Part shown: in pieces, positions 39,553 to 49,622 of the stretch | Numbering within the stretch: position 1 is the first letter of the stretch | Layout of the letters: every line of letters starts with the position of its first letter | Assembly (NCBI RefSeq): GCF_001942465.1 | Contig: NZ_MKJY01000299.1 | Coordinates: 1 to 55,790, forward strand | Reading direction: 5' to 3' | From: Actinomadura sp. CNU-125 | GTDB taxonomy: Bacteria > Actinomycetota > Actinomycetes > Streptosporangiales > Streptosporangiaceae | DNA length: 55,790 nucleotides | Program-made: the position numbers and the translations under genes | The notes under the pieces: generated by a model | What the model saw: the letters and a program-made list of their open reading frames with translations, nothing else | Told to the model about the DNA's origin: nothing | Database searches by the model: none

Positions 39553-39844
39553 GCAGATGGTGGTGTACCTCGGGAACCGGGACGCGGTCGAGGTGCATCG
39601 CGATGAGGCGGGCCGTGAGGTGCGGACCGTCCTGCCGGAAGGACGCCGGTGCACGACCGTGGTCCCACCGACCGGTCTGAAGTTGGGTGAGGTCCTCACG
39701 GCGATCACTGCGCCGGGCGGCGTGTGGAACTGGCACTCCGACGGGGACCCGGCGTGGGTCGCGTCCACGAACCCGCTGATGGCGGAGCTCCTCGCGGACC
39801 ATTACGGCTGTGAGATCCGCGACCCCGAACCGCAGGAGGGCTGA
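39545..39844 (+). CDS. hypothetical late protein, 99 aa
   Basis: ATG 39545 behind GTGAGGGTG. VVYLGNRDAVEVHRDEAGRE, VPPTGLKLGEVLTAITAPGG, then WNWHSDGDPAWVASTNPLMA: mixed alpha/beta. No family recognised. Between capsid and connector genes. Confidence 0.6.
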   Translation: MSEQMVVYLGNRDAVEVHRDEAGREVRTVLPEGRRCTTVVPPTGLKLGEVLTAITAPGGVWNWHSDGDPAWVASTNPLMAELLADHYGCEIRDPEPQEG

Positions 39845-39847
39845 ACG

Positions 39848-40240
39848 GTGCTGACGAACGGCGGCCGTGACCACGCGCTGGCGTGCGTGTACGGCACGGG
39901 CGCGCAGCCCGCCGCGTCGAACTACATGGCGGTGACGGCGGACAGCACGGCTCCGGCGGCGACGAACACGACCCTCACCGGGGAGATCACGACGGTGGGC
40001 GGTGGGCTGCTGCGGGCGCAGGCGACGTACGCGCACACGTCGGGGCAGGCCACCGCCACGTTGTCGAAGACGTTCACCGCGAACGGCTCCGACAGCCTGC
40101 CGGTGACGATCGCGAAGATCGGGATCTTCAACGCGTCGACGTCGGGGACGATGACGAACGAGACGCTCCTCGACGCGACCGCGACGCTGTCCGCGTCCGG
40201 CGACGCCGTCACGATCACCGACACCATCACCGTGTCCTGA
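39848..40240 (+). CDS. beta-rich virion protein, 130 aa
   Basis: GTG 39848. HALACVYGTGAQPAASNYMA, then TAPAATNTTLTGEITTVGGG and KTFTANGSDSLPVTIAKIGI: Thr/Ser/Ala beta structure as in phage fibre or head-decoration proteins. A similar type of protein is at 49771. Role in the virion surface is inferred. Confidence 0.6.
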   Translation: MLTNGGRDHALACVYGTGAQPAASNYMAVTADSTAPAATNTTLTGEITTVGGGLLRAQATYAHTSGQATATLSKTFTANGSDSLPVTIAKIGIFNASTSGTMTNETLLDATATLSASGDAVTITDTITVS

Positions 40241-40260
40241 TCTGGCGGGGCGGCTGAGGC

Positions 40261-41907
40261 GTGGCGGTCCTCGAGAACACCTTCGAGGGAGGGACGCCCG
40301 GCACGGCCGTCACCGTCGCGAACTCCGGTGGCCTGTCCGGGGACGCGTTCAACGAAGTCGACCCCAGCTCGTCCACGATCACCTACAGCAGCGGTGCCCT
40401 GCACGGGACGGTCGCCTGCCAGATCACCACGGTCGCTGATGACGACCCGTACTTCGCGTGGACGTCGCTGGTGTCCGGCACCACCACGTGGGGCCGCGTC
40501 TACCTGAAGATCGGCAGCCTGCCGCCCGACAACATCAACATCGTCCGCCATCTGGCCGGGACCGCGACCGTCATTACCGTCCGCGTCAACAGCAACGGCA
40601 GGCTGGGGCTGCTGTACGGGACGGGGACGTTCGCCGGGAACGGCACGGTTGCGATTCCCGTGGACACGTGGGTGCGGATCGAGTGGACCGTCACTACGGG
40701 GCTCGGCACCGGCAGTGTGCAGGCCACGCTGTACACGGATCCGGAGTCGACCACCCCGGCTGACACCCTGTCCACGAGCAGCATCAACACCGGCACCGCC
40801 TCCGCGGTCACGCGGCAGCGGATGGGGATGCTGTCGTCGGAGACGTGGAGTTTCGCCCTTGAGAGCGTCGCGTTCAGCGACGAGGGGCCCATCGGCCCGG
40901 AAGGCGGCGGCGGGCCGGTCGCTGTGGACGCTACCGACACGGTCGCTCTTGCTGATGCTGCGGTCCGTGCAACCTCGTCGGTGACCCGGGCGGCGGCCGA
41001 TTCCCTTGCCGGGGCCGACGCCGCCACCCGAACCAGCAGCAGCAGCCGTGCCGCTACCGGCAGCCTGAGCCTGGGTGACGGGGCGGTAGCGGTCGTCACT
41101 CGGGCCCGTGCCACTGTCGAAGCGTTCACCGTTGTCGACACGGCCACGCAGGTCACGGCTGGAGTCCGCGCTGCGGCGGACGCCCTCGACCTGGCGGACG
41201 CGGCAGTCCCGACCACCGGCCACAACGTGACCGCCGCTGACGGGCTCGCCTTCGCCGATGCCGCCGCCCGGGCGCTCAATCTCGCGCGGGTCGGTGACGA
41301 CCGTCTGATCCCTGGGGACGGTACGAACGCCGACCTGCTCGACCTCGACGATGCGGCCGCGCGCGTCACCGTGGCTGCCCGCGCCGCCGTCGATGGGCTC
41401 GGCATCGCCGAGGCGGTCGCTGCGACGTCCGGGCAGATGGTGTCCGCCTCCGACATGCTGACGCTCGACGATGCCGTCGCGCGCGTTCTCACCGCCGACC
41501 GTGGCGCTGTCGATGCGCTGGCCCTGACCGATGCTGCGTCCCGCGCTACCGCGGGGCAGCGTGCCGCCACCGACGAGTTCGCCCTGGGCGACGCGGCGTC
41601 CGGCGCCACAGGGCAGACCGTCACCGCCGCGGACCCGGTCACCCTCACTGACTCTCCCGGCCGGGTGCTTGCCTTGGCCGGCGCGGCAGCGGACGGTCTC
41701 GTCCTGGCCGACGCTGCGGGCCGGACGTTCACGGCCGGCCGGTCGGTTGCCGACGCGCTCACCCTCGCGGACGTGGTCGCGGCGGGCGGCGGCGAACCTC
41801 CCGCAGGGCGCGGCACCGTGACGTTGACCGGCTACCCCGCCGCGGAGCTCGCCGAACGGCCCGACGCAACCGTCACCAGCTACGGATCGGAGGTGAACCT
41901 CAGATGA
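40261..41907 (+). CDS. lectin-like N terminus with a long degenerate repeat domain, 548 aa
   Basis: GTG 40261. Residues 1-215 resemble a concanavalin/LamG jelly roll (RVYLKIGSLPPDNINIVRHL, NGRLGLLYGTGTFAGNGTVA, DTWVRIEWTV). Residues 225-510 consist of about a dozen units near 22 residues with core AD.L.L.DAA.R.T...RAA. The end, GTVTLTGYPAAELAERPDAT, leads to the next gene. Among head genes, so a capsid-attached fibre or decoration is more likely than a tail fibre. Confidence 0.65.
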   Translation: MAVLENTFEGGTPGTAVTVANSGGLSGDAFNEVDPSSSTITYSSGALHGTVACQITTVADDDPYFAWTSLVSGTTTWGRVYLKIGSLPPDNINIVRHLAGTATVITVRVNSNGRLGLLYGTGTFAGNGTVAIPVDTWVRIEWTVTTGLGTGSVQATLYTDPESTTPADTLSTSSINTGTASAVTRQRMGMLSSETWSFALESVAFSDEGPIGPEGGGGPVAVDATDTVALADAAVRATSSVTRAAADSLAGADAATRTSSSSRAATGSLSLGDGAVAVVTRARATVEAFTVVDTATQVTAGVRAAADALDLADAAVPTTGHNVTAADGLAFADAAARALNLARVGDDRLIPGDGTNADLLDLDDAAARVTVAARAAVDGLGIAEAVAATSGQMVSASDMLTLDDAVARVLTADRGAVDALALTDAASRATAGQRAATDEFALGDAASGATGQTVTAADPVTLTDSPGRVLALAGAAADGLVLADAAGRTFTAGRSVADALTLADVVAAGGGEPPAGRGTVTLTGYPAAELAERPDATVTSYGSEVNLR

Positions 41908-42566
41908 CCGAGGTGTATTGGATCGGGAAGACGGTCGTGGTCGAGTGGGCGCTCACCGACCTGGACGGCGCGGCCGTCACGGATGCGACCGTCACCGGCA
42001 CGATCACCCTCCCCGACGAGACGACCGCAGCGGCGACGATCGCGCACGAGTCGGGGTCGGGCACCTACCGGGCGACGTACGAGCCGGTCGGCGCGGGGAC
42101 GCACGCGTACCGGCTCGAAGCGACCGGCACGGTGGAGTCCGCGGAGGAGGGCACGTTCGAGGTTCGGCCGTCCCCGACCGTGGGTCCGGCGCCGACCCTC
42201 GACCCGGCCACCACGGTCGGGCAGGTGCGGCTGCTGATCCCGGACAAGGACCCGGCGCTCCTGCTGTTCACCGACGCCGACATCTCCGGGTTCCTCGCGC
42301 TCGAAGGCAGCAGCGTGAAGAAGGCCGCCGCGCTCGCGTTGGAGACCATCGCGTCCAGTGAGGCGATGGTGTCGAAGGTGCTGCAGGTCCAAGACCTGTC
42401 CACCGACGGCGCGAAGGTCGCTGACGCGCTGATGAAGCGCGCCGCGATGCTGCGGCAGCAGGCCGACGACGAAGACCCCGCGATCGGTGGGGGCCTGGAC
42501 ATCGTTGACTTCGTGGACCCGCACACCCGCTGGTCCGCGCACGAACTCGCCGAATGGGAGAGCTGA
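41904..42566 (+). CDS. head-tail connector with N-terminal Ig-like domain, 220 aa
   Basis: ATG 41904 overlaps the preceding stop. Residues 1-90 look like an Ig-type beta sandwich (VEWALTDLDGAAVTDATVTG, HESGSGTYRATYEPVGAGTH). Residues 100-200 are a gp6-like connector: VGQVRLLIPDKDPALLLFTD then VKKAAALALETIASSEAMVS. The fusion of the two is unusual. Confidence 0.7.
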   Translation: MTEVYWIGKTVVVEWALTDLDGAAVTDATVTGTITLPDETTAAATIAHESGSGTYRATYEPVGAGTHAYRLEATGTVESAEEGTFEVRPSPTVGPAPTLDPATTVGQVRLLIPDKDPALLLFTDADISGFLALEGSSVKKAAALALETIASSEAMVSKVLQVQDLSTDGAKVADALMKRAAMLRQQADDEDPAIGGGLDIVDFVDPHTRWSAHELAEWES

Positions 42567-43000
42567 TGCCGCTCCCCAACACCCGCGTCATCCACCCGAA
42601 CTGGTCCGCGCATCACCGTCCGACCGCGACCGGCGCGATGACCGCGACGTGCCGCATCACCCGCACCGACGGGGACGGCACGGTCGGCGCAGACGGAACG
42701 TGGACGCCGCCCGCCGCCACCACCGTCTACACGGGCCCGTGCATGGTGATCGCCCCGTCGTTCGAGCGGAACCCGCGCGTGTCCGCGGAGCAGACGCAGA
42801 TGACCCGCCGCGACTACATGGTGTCGGTGCCATGGGACGTCCCCGAGATCCACATCGGAGACGTCATCACCGTCACCTCCGCGGTCGACCCGCGGCTGGC
42901 CGGCCGGACGTTCGCGGTGACAGGTCTGGAGTACGAGTCGGAGCAGTGGCAGCGGACGATGCTCGCCGAAGAGGTCGAAGGCAGGGTGGTTGAGCAGTGA
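42566..43000 (+). CDS. head-closure protein (DUF6093-like), 144 aa
   Basis: ATG 42566 overlaps the upstream stop. TATCRITRTDGDGTVGADGT then YTGPCMVIAPSFERNPRVSA and YMVSVPWDVPEIHIGDVITV: beta-barrel head-closure protein of the DUF6093 type. Position after gp6-like connector fits. Confidence 0.65.
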   Translation: MPLPNTRVIHPNWSAHHRPTATGAMTATCRITRTDGDGTVGADGTWTPPAATTVYTGPCMVIAPSFERNPRVSAEQTQMTRRDYMVSVPWDVPEIHIGDVITVTSAVDPRLAGRTFAVTGLEYESEQWQRTMLAEEVEGRVVEQ

Positions 43001-43353
43001 ATGCCCGCTTCACAGACCTGTCGCAGGTGGAGGCGCTCATCCAGTCGCTGGACGACGCCGCCGACACCATCGACGCGCGCGCCGGGGCCGTCGTGCGGAA
43101 GGTCGGGTTCGACACCGTCCGCGGCGCGCAGGCGATCTGCCCGGTCGACACCGGGCACCTTCGCTCCAGCATCGGCGTCGACTTCGACCCCGACGGGCTC
43201 GGTTTCGAAGCGGGGCCCACGGCGAACTACGCGCATTTCGTCGAGTTCGGCACGTCCCGGATGTCGCCGCAGCCGTACCTGCTCCCGGTGTTCGACCAGC
43301 AAGCCGACCTCGCCGTCACGGCGTTCGGGCAGATCGTCGGGAACATCCTGTGA
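42997..43353 (+). CDS. HK97 gp10-like tail-joining protein, 118 aa
   Basis: GTG 42997 overlaps the stop. Signature ICPVDTGHLRSSIGVDF then YAHFVEFGTSRMSPQPYLLP is the gp10/neck pattern (DTG.LR.SI..., YA.yVEfGT..m..rPf). Joins head and tail. Confidence 0.85.
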   Translation: MNARFTDLSQVEALIQSLDDAADTIDARAGAVVRKVGFDTVRGAQAICPVDTGHLRSSIGVDFDPDGLGFEAGPTANYAHFVEFGTSRMSPQPYLLPVFDQQADLAVTAFGQIVGNIL

Positions 43354-43781
43354 CGACGGTCGCGGCCGCCGCCCCGCACACCACCGCCGTCAAGGCCGCC
43401 CTTGAGAGCATCGGGCTGGCCGTCGGCCGCGGCATCCAGCCGCCCGCGTCTGGGTGGCAGGGGCAGGAAGGCCACTCGCCCCACATCCCGTACGTGGTGC
43501 TGTACCCGGGCGGCGGCACGGTCGACGGCACGGTCGCGGAGCCGGTCGAGTACCTGGACTACACCTGCCAGCTCACGTGCGTCGGCGCGTCCCAGGATGC
43601 CGCTGAGACCGTCGCGGACCTCGCCAAGGCGGCCTTGGTGAACCAGACCCTCACCGTGCCGGACCGTGCCTCCTACCGGGGGCAGCTCCTCCTGGACCGC
43701 CCGGCCGAGCGTGACGACACCGCGGCGCCGCCGGTGCATTACGTCGTGCTGCAGCTCGGCTGGCGCACCCAGCCCGAATAG
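43350..43781 (+). CDS. tail terminator/completion protein, 143 aa
   Basis: GTG 43350 overlaps the gp10-like stop. TTAVKAALESIGLAVGRGIQ, PHIPYVVLYPGGGTVDGTVA, DYTCQLTCVGASQDAAETVA: the usual alpha/beta tail-completion fold. Caps the tail tube. Followed by a 71-nt gap. Confidence 0.7.
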   Translation: MTTVAAAAPHTTAVKAALESIGLAVGRGIQPPASGWQGQEGHSPHIPYVVLYPGGGTVDGTVAEPVEYLDYTCQLTCVGASQDAAETVADLAKAALVNQTLTVPDRASYRGQLLLDRPAERDDTAAPPVHYVVLQLGWRTQPE

Positions 43782-43852
43782 CCGCACCCCACTGCTGTCC
43801 CGCCGCCGCGCGGGCCCGCCCGCATGCCCGAACACCCCTGGAAGGAGCCCGT

Positions 43853-44182
43853 ATGGCCACCGTTGCCGTGGCGGCGATCACCCGAGACGGGACCGCCGTC
43901 ACCACCTCCACCGCCTCGTCCGGCGGCGACAAGGTCCGAGCCGCCGACCGCACGTTCCTCCTTGTGGAGAACGGCGGCGGGTCCTCGCTGACCGTGACGA
44001 TCGGCGGGGTCGGCACCACCAGCTACGGCGTCGACAACCCGGACAAGACCGTCAGCGTGGCGGCGGGTGCGACGTCGGCGATTCCGCTGCTGGCGGTGTA
44101 CGGGGATCCCGACGATTCGGGGCTCGCGTCGATCACCTGGTCGGCGACCACGTCCGTGACGTTCGCTGCCCTGAGGATCTGA
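43853..44182 (+). CDS. small beta-rich late protein, 109 aa
   Basis: ATG 43853 after CTGGAAGGAGCCCGT, a strong ribosome-binding site. TVAVAAITRDGTAVTTSTAS, TFLLVENGGGSSLTVTIGG and VAAGATSAIPLLAVY: a phage beta sandwich often found before the tail tube gene; likely decoration or tail accessory. Confidence 0.65.
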   Translation: MATVAVAAITRDGTAVTTSTASSGGDKVRAADRTFLLVENGGGSSLTVTIGGVGTTSYGVDNPDKTVSVAAGATSAIPLLAVYGDPDDSGLASITWSATTSVTFAALRI

Positions 44183-44188
44183 TCGCTG

Positions 44189-44419
44189 ATGAGCATCGAG
44201 TTCGTGCTGTGCCGCCTGAAGTCCGACCACAGCCAGACGCACATGATCGCGCGCCGGGGCCTGCGGCGCTGGCCGGCCTGGGAGCCCGTCCCCGACGCCG
44301 AGGAGCAGCCCGCGCCCGGCGAGGTCCCGGCCGACGACGCGCCGCCCGCCCCGCCCGAGGAGCCCTCGGACGCCAAGCCCGCCACGAAGAGCCGCAGCCG
44401 CGCGGCCAACGACAAGTAA
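44189..44419 (+). CDS. hypothetical protein, 76 aa
   Basis: ATG 44189. N-terminal half LCRLKSDHSQTHMIARRGLR, then a Pro/Ala/Glu tail and basic end (KSRSRAANDK). In similar phages a small protein lies before the tail tube. Role unknown. Confidence 0.6.
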   Translation: MSIEFVLCRLKSDHSQTHMIARRGLRRWPAWEPVPDAEEQPAPGEVPADDAPPAPPEEPSDAKPATKSRSRAANDK

Positions 44420-44434
44420 GGAGCGTGATCCCGC

Positions 44435-44920
44435 ATGGCTGCTGACCTCCTCGGCGACGGCAACGTCAAGGTGAGCTTCGTCCTCACCGTCGCGAACATC
44501 GCCGCACCCACCGCCACCGAACTCAACGGCGGCACCGACCTCCAGGAGTACATCACCAAGGAGGGCCTCGAGATCTCCGCCGAGCAGACCCCGGTCGACA
44601 ACACCGCCCTCGCCTCCGTCGCCGAAACCGAAGACGCTGGCACGACGAAGTACGAGATCACCCTCACCTACAAGCGGAAGGCGCTGACCGCCGACGACGT
44701 GGCGTTCACCACGCTCGTTCCCGGCACGCTGGGGTACCTGTGCGTTCGCCGGAACAAGGCGCACACCACCGCGTGGGCCGCGTCCGACGAGGTCGAGGTG
44801 TACCCCGTCCGTGTCGGGAGCTACATGCGACAGCCCCCGGCGCTGAACGAGCCGCAGACCGTCCAGCAGCGGCTGTTCAACCACGAGGCCCCGGACACGG
44901 AAGCGAGCGTGGCTGCGTAA
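44435..44920 (+). CDS. major tail tube protein, 161 aa
   Basis: ATG 44435 behind AAGGAGCGTG. VKVSFVLTVANIAAPTATEL, EYITKEGLEISAEQTPVDNT, YEITLTYKRKALTADDVAFT, GTLGYLCVRRN: the tail tube fold with TLTYKR strand. Placed directly before the tail chaperones, as usual. Confidence 0.8.
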   Translation: MAADLLGDGNVKVSFVLTVANIAAPTATELNGGTDLQEYITKEGLEISAEQTPVDNTALASVAETEDAGTTKYEITLTYKRKALTADDVAFTTLVPGTLGYLCVRRNKAHTTAWAASDEVEVYPVRVGSYMRQPPALNEPQTVQQRLFNHEAPDTEASVAA

Positions 44921-45516
44921 TGGCCGACTTCGAGAAGCTCCTCGCGGGGGCGAAGCTTCCCGAAACCGGGGTGCCGATCTGCCTGCGGGGAGATCTGGCC
45001 GTCGAGTTCGAGCGGCTGGAGACGGATCTGGCCGAAGCCCGCGAAGCCGAGGAGCGCGACGACAGCCTCGCGGCGGGCGGTCAGGCCCGGGAGATCGCCG
45101 AGCAGATCGAGGATCTCCGGCAGACGATGCAGGACCACACGCACACGTTCCGGCTGCGTGCCCTGCCTCGGAAGAAGTGGCGTGATCTTCTCGAAGAGCA
45201 TCCGCCGCGTGAGGACAACGCCGCCGATACGCAGTTCGGGGTGAACAACGCGACGTTCCCGACGGTGCTGATCGCGGCGTCGTGCCTGGACCCGGTGATG
45301 ACCGAACAGCAGGTCGACCAGCTCTTCGAGGTCCTCACCGAGGGGCAGATGCTGGAGCTGTACGGCGCCGCGCTCGCGCTGAACCGCGGCTCGGTGAACG
45401 TCCCAAAATCCGGGCTCGCGTCCGCGATTCTGGCCCGGCCCGCGCCGAAATCGAAGCCGCCCGAGCGTGGGGCGTCTCGCGGCGGCGGTTCCTCGGCTGG
45501 GAGCCTCGCCGGGTAA
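44920..45516 (+). CDS. tail assembly chaperone, short form (G-like), 198 aa
   Basis: ATG 44920 overlaps the tail tube stop (TAATG). FRLRALPRKKWRDLLEEHPP and NNATFPTVLIAASCLDPVMT mark actinophage G-like chaperones. A CCCAAAA slip site at 45402 lets part of the ribosomes enter the -1 frame. The short form ends in a Gly/Ser-rich tail at 45516. Confidence 0.85.
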   Translation: MADFEKLLAGAKLPETGVPICLRGDLAVEFERLETDLAEAREAEERDDSLAAGGQAREIAEQIEDLRQTMQDHTHTFRLRALPRKKWRDLLEEHPPREDNAADTQFGVNNATFPTVLIAASCLDPVMTEQQVDQLFEVLTEGQMLELYGAALALNRGSVNVPKSGLASAILARPAPKSKPPERGASRGGGSSAGSLAG

Positions 45517-45857
45517 CTACGTACGAGTACGACGGTGACCGCCTCGTCCGGTCGGTCACTGAGGTTGAGGCAGAGTGGGACGACACCGAACGAGCGTGGG
45601 CCACGGCGCTGCTCGACATCGAGGCCGACACCTGCACCGGTTGCGGACAGCCCCTGTCGGAGACCACCAAGCCGGAGGCGTTCGGCGGGTACGAGGCCGG
45701 GCTCCCGGTCGCATGCCAAGGCTGTAAGGCCCTCGCGGCCCGGCAGAAGCGTTACGCCGAGGACAAGAACCTGCACGCGCTGCGGTTCCCGGTACGGCGC
45801 ACGTGGCGCGATGACGATCACAACCACGCGGGTTGGGCGATGCCCGACACCACCTGA
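44920..45857 (+). CDS. tail assembly chaperone, frameshifted long form (GT-like), about 312 aa
   Basis: After the slip at 45402-45408 the -1 frame reads ARAEIEAARAWGVSRRRFLG then TTYEYDGDRLVRSVTEVEAE, a Cys motif CTGCGQPLS ... ACQGCKALA, and ends WAMPDTT at 45857. The W-S-RRFLGWEP segment is conserved in actinophage T extensions, and neither part has its own start. The long form guides tail tube polymerisation around the tape measure. Confidence 0.8.
45402..45408 (+). promoter_or_regulatory. programmed -1 frameshift slip site CCCAAAA
   Basis: C-CCA-AAA lies exactly in register with the G-like frame (X-XXY-YYZ), and the T frame follows as -1. This is the only frame change in the window at a canonical heptamer between the two expected genes. 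Confidence 0.85.
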
Positions 45858-45861
45858 GGGG

Positions 45862-48800
45862 GTGACCGTCATCGCGGACCGCACCGTGAGCGCGAGACTT
45901 CGCGCCGACGTCACCGGCTACATCGCGGCGATGCGCGCCGCCAAGAACGCCACCGAGCAACTCCACGACCAGATGCAGCAGGTGTCCCGGCAGCGCGGCG
46001 GCGGCTTCACCCGCGCCGCCTCCGGGGCGGAGCGGCTGGAACAGGCCCTGCAGCGGCTCATGCAGACGCAAGAGCAGTTGACGCGGCAGCAGCAGGAGTC
46101 GAACCGGCAGACCGAGCAGCAGACCGAGCAGACGCGGCAGCAGACGCAGGAGACCGAGCGGAACCGGCGGTCGACGCAGCGGCAGACGGATCAGACCCGC
46201 CAGCAGACCGAGCAGACCGACCGCAACACTCGCTCGACGCAGCAGTCGACGCGGGCGCTCATGACGCGTGAGCGTGCGATCACGTCGCTGGTGGCCGGGG
46301 CGGGGGCGCTGGCGGCGGCTGAGTTGTCGGCTGCGGCGGCGATGGGTGCGTTCGGGGTGATGGCGGCCCCGAGCATCTACAAGGTCGTCGCTGCGCAGGA
46401 AGATCTTGCCGCGAACTGGTCCAGCCTGTCCCCGTTGCAGCGTGGCGCGGCGGTTGAGGTGCAGAACCTCAAGGACGACTACCTCGCGCTCGCGAGGTCG
46501 TTCGAGCCGGAGGCGATGGGCGCGTTCAACACGGTCCTGCGGGTGGGCGCGGATCTGTTGCCGATGCTGTCGGATCTGGCGAACGAAACGTCGGTGGACG
46601 TCCAAAGGTTCTTGGACCGGCTCGGTGGGTTCGCGACCGGCCCGCAGATGCGGGCGTTCTTGGACTCGATGGGTGCGCAGGCGCCGCGGGCGCTGGACCA
46701 GCTCGGGACCGCCGCGACGACCACAGGATCGCTCGCCCTGCGGTTGGCGACCGACATCACGCCGGTCGGGATCAGTGTCCTGGAGGTGGCGAACGGCGCG
46801 CTGGGGATGGTCAATAGCCTCGCGCAAGTGAACCCTTTGTTCGCGCAGTTCGCGGTCACGGCGCTGCTGCTGCGCGCCCCGGTCCTGGGCCTGGTCGCCG
46901 GGGTGGGGAACCTGTCCACGCGGATGCGGACGTATGCGGCGGAGACGCGCGGTGCGACGGTCGCGACGCGTGCGCTGGGTGTGGTGTCCGCGCTGGGCCC
47001 GGCGCTGTGGGTTGCCGGGGCGGCGGCGCTGTTCCTGTGGGCGTCGAACGCGGGGCAGGCGTCCAGCGAGTCGGACAAGTTGACGGACTCGCTGCAGCGG
47101 CAGCACCGCGCGGTCGGGAACAACCTCACCGGCTATCAGCGGCTCGTCGGGGATCTGCTCCCGCGGTTGCAGGACGCGGAGCGGCGCGCCCGGCAGGAGA
47201 TGGACGCCAACAACGAAGTCACCGTCAAGACCGGTAAGGAAGTCTTGGCGTACCGGGGGAAGCTGGACCAGGCGCAGAAGCCGTACGGAACATCACCCAG
47301 GCGTCCGAAGAGCTGGCGCACACGTACGGGATCACCACCGACGAGGCGATCGAGCTCGCGACCGCGACCGGTGTGGATCTGTCGGAGGCCGTCGACAAGA
47401 ACGGCCGGTTGACGTTCGAGGCGTCGCAGAAGATCAACCGGTACAAGCTCGCGGTCGAGCAGGCGAACGACCCGACGAAGGCGATCGGCCTGTCGCTGGA
47501 GCGGGCATCGAACGAGGCCCTGTCGCTGGAGGACCGCGTCAACGCGCTGACCGCCGCGCTCGACGCCGCGTTCAACCCGAGCCTGCGCATGTACCAGGTG
47601 ACGACGCAGCTCAGGCAGGGGTACCGGGACCTGGGCGAGCAGTTCGACGATGCCAAGGGCCGCATGGACGGCAACACCGCGTCGTCGCTGCAGCTGCAGC
47701 AGTCGTTCGCGAACCAGTTGTCGAGCGTCCGGGACCTGGCGGATGCGACGTTCGCGAAGACCAAGAGCATGGACGAGGCGCGCGCTGCGGTGTCGGAGCA
47801 GCTGCCGCTGCTGTATGCGCTCGCGGGCGGGAACCGGCAGGCGAAGGCGCAGGTGGACGCGCTCGCCACTTCGCTCGGGATCAACACCGGCGCCCTCAAC
47901 GTCAGCAAGGCAACGTTCATCGCGCAGGCCACGGCGATGTTCGGGTCGAAGACGCGGGCTGAGGAGCTGTGGCTCGCCTACACCAAGCTGCGCGGCGCGA
48001 CGAACGCCGGGACCGGGGCGCTGGGGTCATTCATCACGCAGGTGCGAACGTCGGCGGAGCAGGCCCGCATCCAGACGCTCCGCACGGACGGGGCTCGCGG
48101 CGCGCAGACGGTCTACAACCAGCGGATCCGCGAAGCGCTCCCGGTCCTGTACGCGCTGGCCGGGAACAACAAGGCCGCGCGGGCGCAGGTCGACCAGCTC
48201 GCGAAGTCGACGGGCAACGCGACGCGTGCGACGAACGTGTCGAAGGAAGCGTTCCTGAAGACCGCCCGGTCGATGCACATCAGCGAGGGCCGCGCCGAGG
48301 CTCTGTGGAAAGAGCTCAACAAGATCCCGAAGAAGGTGTCCACGAACGTCGACATCAACGCCAAGGGCTACTGGTCGAACTGGCGGAGCATGCCGGGTGC
48401 GACGACGGGTGGGCCGGCGCATCTAGTGCCGCGCGCCCGAGGCGGCCCCATTCCGTCGTTGGGTCCGGAATCGAGCCGGGCGTACGACTCGGTGCCTGCG
48501 CTGCTGCGTGTCGACGAGCACGTGTGGACGCCCGAAGAGGTCGACGCGGTCGGCGGCCATGACGCGGTGTACCGGCTGCGGGCGATGGCGCGGGCGGGGC
48601 AGCTGCAGGGGTACGCGGCGGGCGGGCGCGTCAGCTTGGACCGGGGCGGGTCGACGCGCGCGGTGGTCGACGATGTGATGTCGCCGATCAACCGCGGCTA
48701 CGCGGGGTTCATCACCGGGATTATCCGGTCGATGGCGGCGTCGTGGAAGAAGTACATGGCGTCCGGCGGGGCCGCGATGGCGTGGGCGCGGACGCAGGTC

Positions 48801-49622
48801 GGGAAACCGTACCTGTGGGGCGGGGTCGGCCCGGCCGGGTACGACTGCTCCGGCTGGACTTCGGCGATCACGAACGTGATTCAGCGGCGGAACCCTCATC
48901 AGCGGCGCCACACCACCCACTCGTTCGGCGCAAGTGGTGGGCCGGACGGGTTCGTGCGGGGCTTGCAGTCGCCGTTCATGGTCGGTGTGACCGACGCCGG
49001 TGTTGGTCACATGGCCGGCACGCTAAACGGCGTGCCGGTGGAGTCGTCCGGCAGCGTGGGTGTGCGTGTCGGTGGCGGCGCGCGCGGCGCGAATCACCCC
49101 ATGTTCACCCGCCAGTACGGGTTGCGGATGGCGGCCGGTGGCGCGGTCACCCCGGCGGAGGCTCGGCTTGCGCGGGAGGCGCTGCAGCCGGGCGCGTCCC
49201 GCCGTGAGGTTGACCTCGCTGCGACGCTCGGGCTGACCGGCGACCCATCCAGCAGCGTGAGCCCGGTCCGGCCGCGGATCCCGGCGTACGGGTCCGGCGG
49301 GTGGGTGCGAGGGCGCCCTGGCCGCGACACCAACCTCATCGCCGCGACCCGTGACGAGTACGTGGTGAGCAAGGGCCAGGCGGCGAAGTACCCGGGCCTG
49401 ATCGAGGCGATCAACGCGGGTCAGGTGGGGCAGGCGATGGTGTCGCCGCTGCGGCGGGCGTCGCCGATGCCGGTCGCGGGTGGGGACGGCGCAGCCCTTG
49501 GCGGACGGTCGGGTCGGTTGGTGGTGGAGCTCCACAACCACGGCGTCATCGGCAGCCGCTTGGAGTTGCAGGACTGGTTGACCAAGTCGATGAACGACCT
49601 CAAGAAGCGGGGGCGAATCTGA
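45862..49622 (+). CDS. tape measure protein with NlpC/P60 domain, frame broken, about 1253 aa
   Basis: GTG 45862 after GAGGGG. Sets tail length. Early Gln/Thr/Arg coiled repeats (QTEQTRQQTQETERNRRSTQ), hydrophobic segments about residues 140-180 and 360-395, a long helical body, then an NlpC/P60 peptidase: WARTQVGKPYLWGGVGPAGY then DCSG (catalytic-type Cys) and VGHMAG (His). Ends NDLKKRGRI. Near 47281 the frame moves -1; AVRNITQASEEL continues the body. Length 3n+2. The peptidase likely helps cross the cell wall. Confidence 0.88.
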
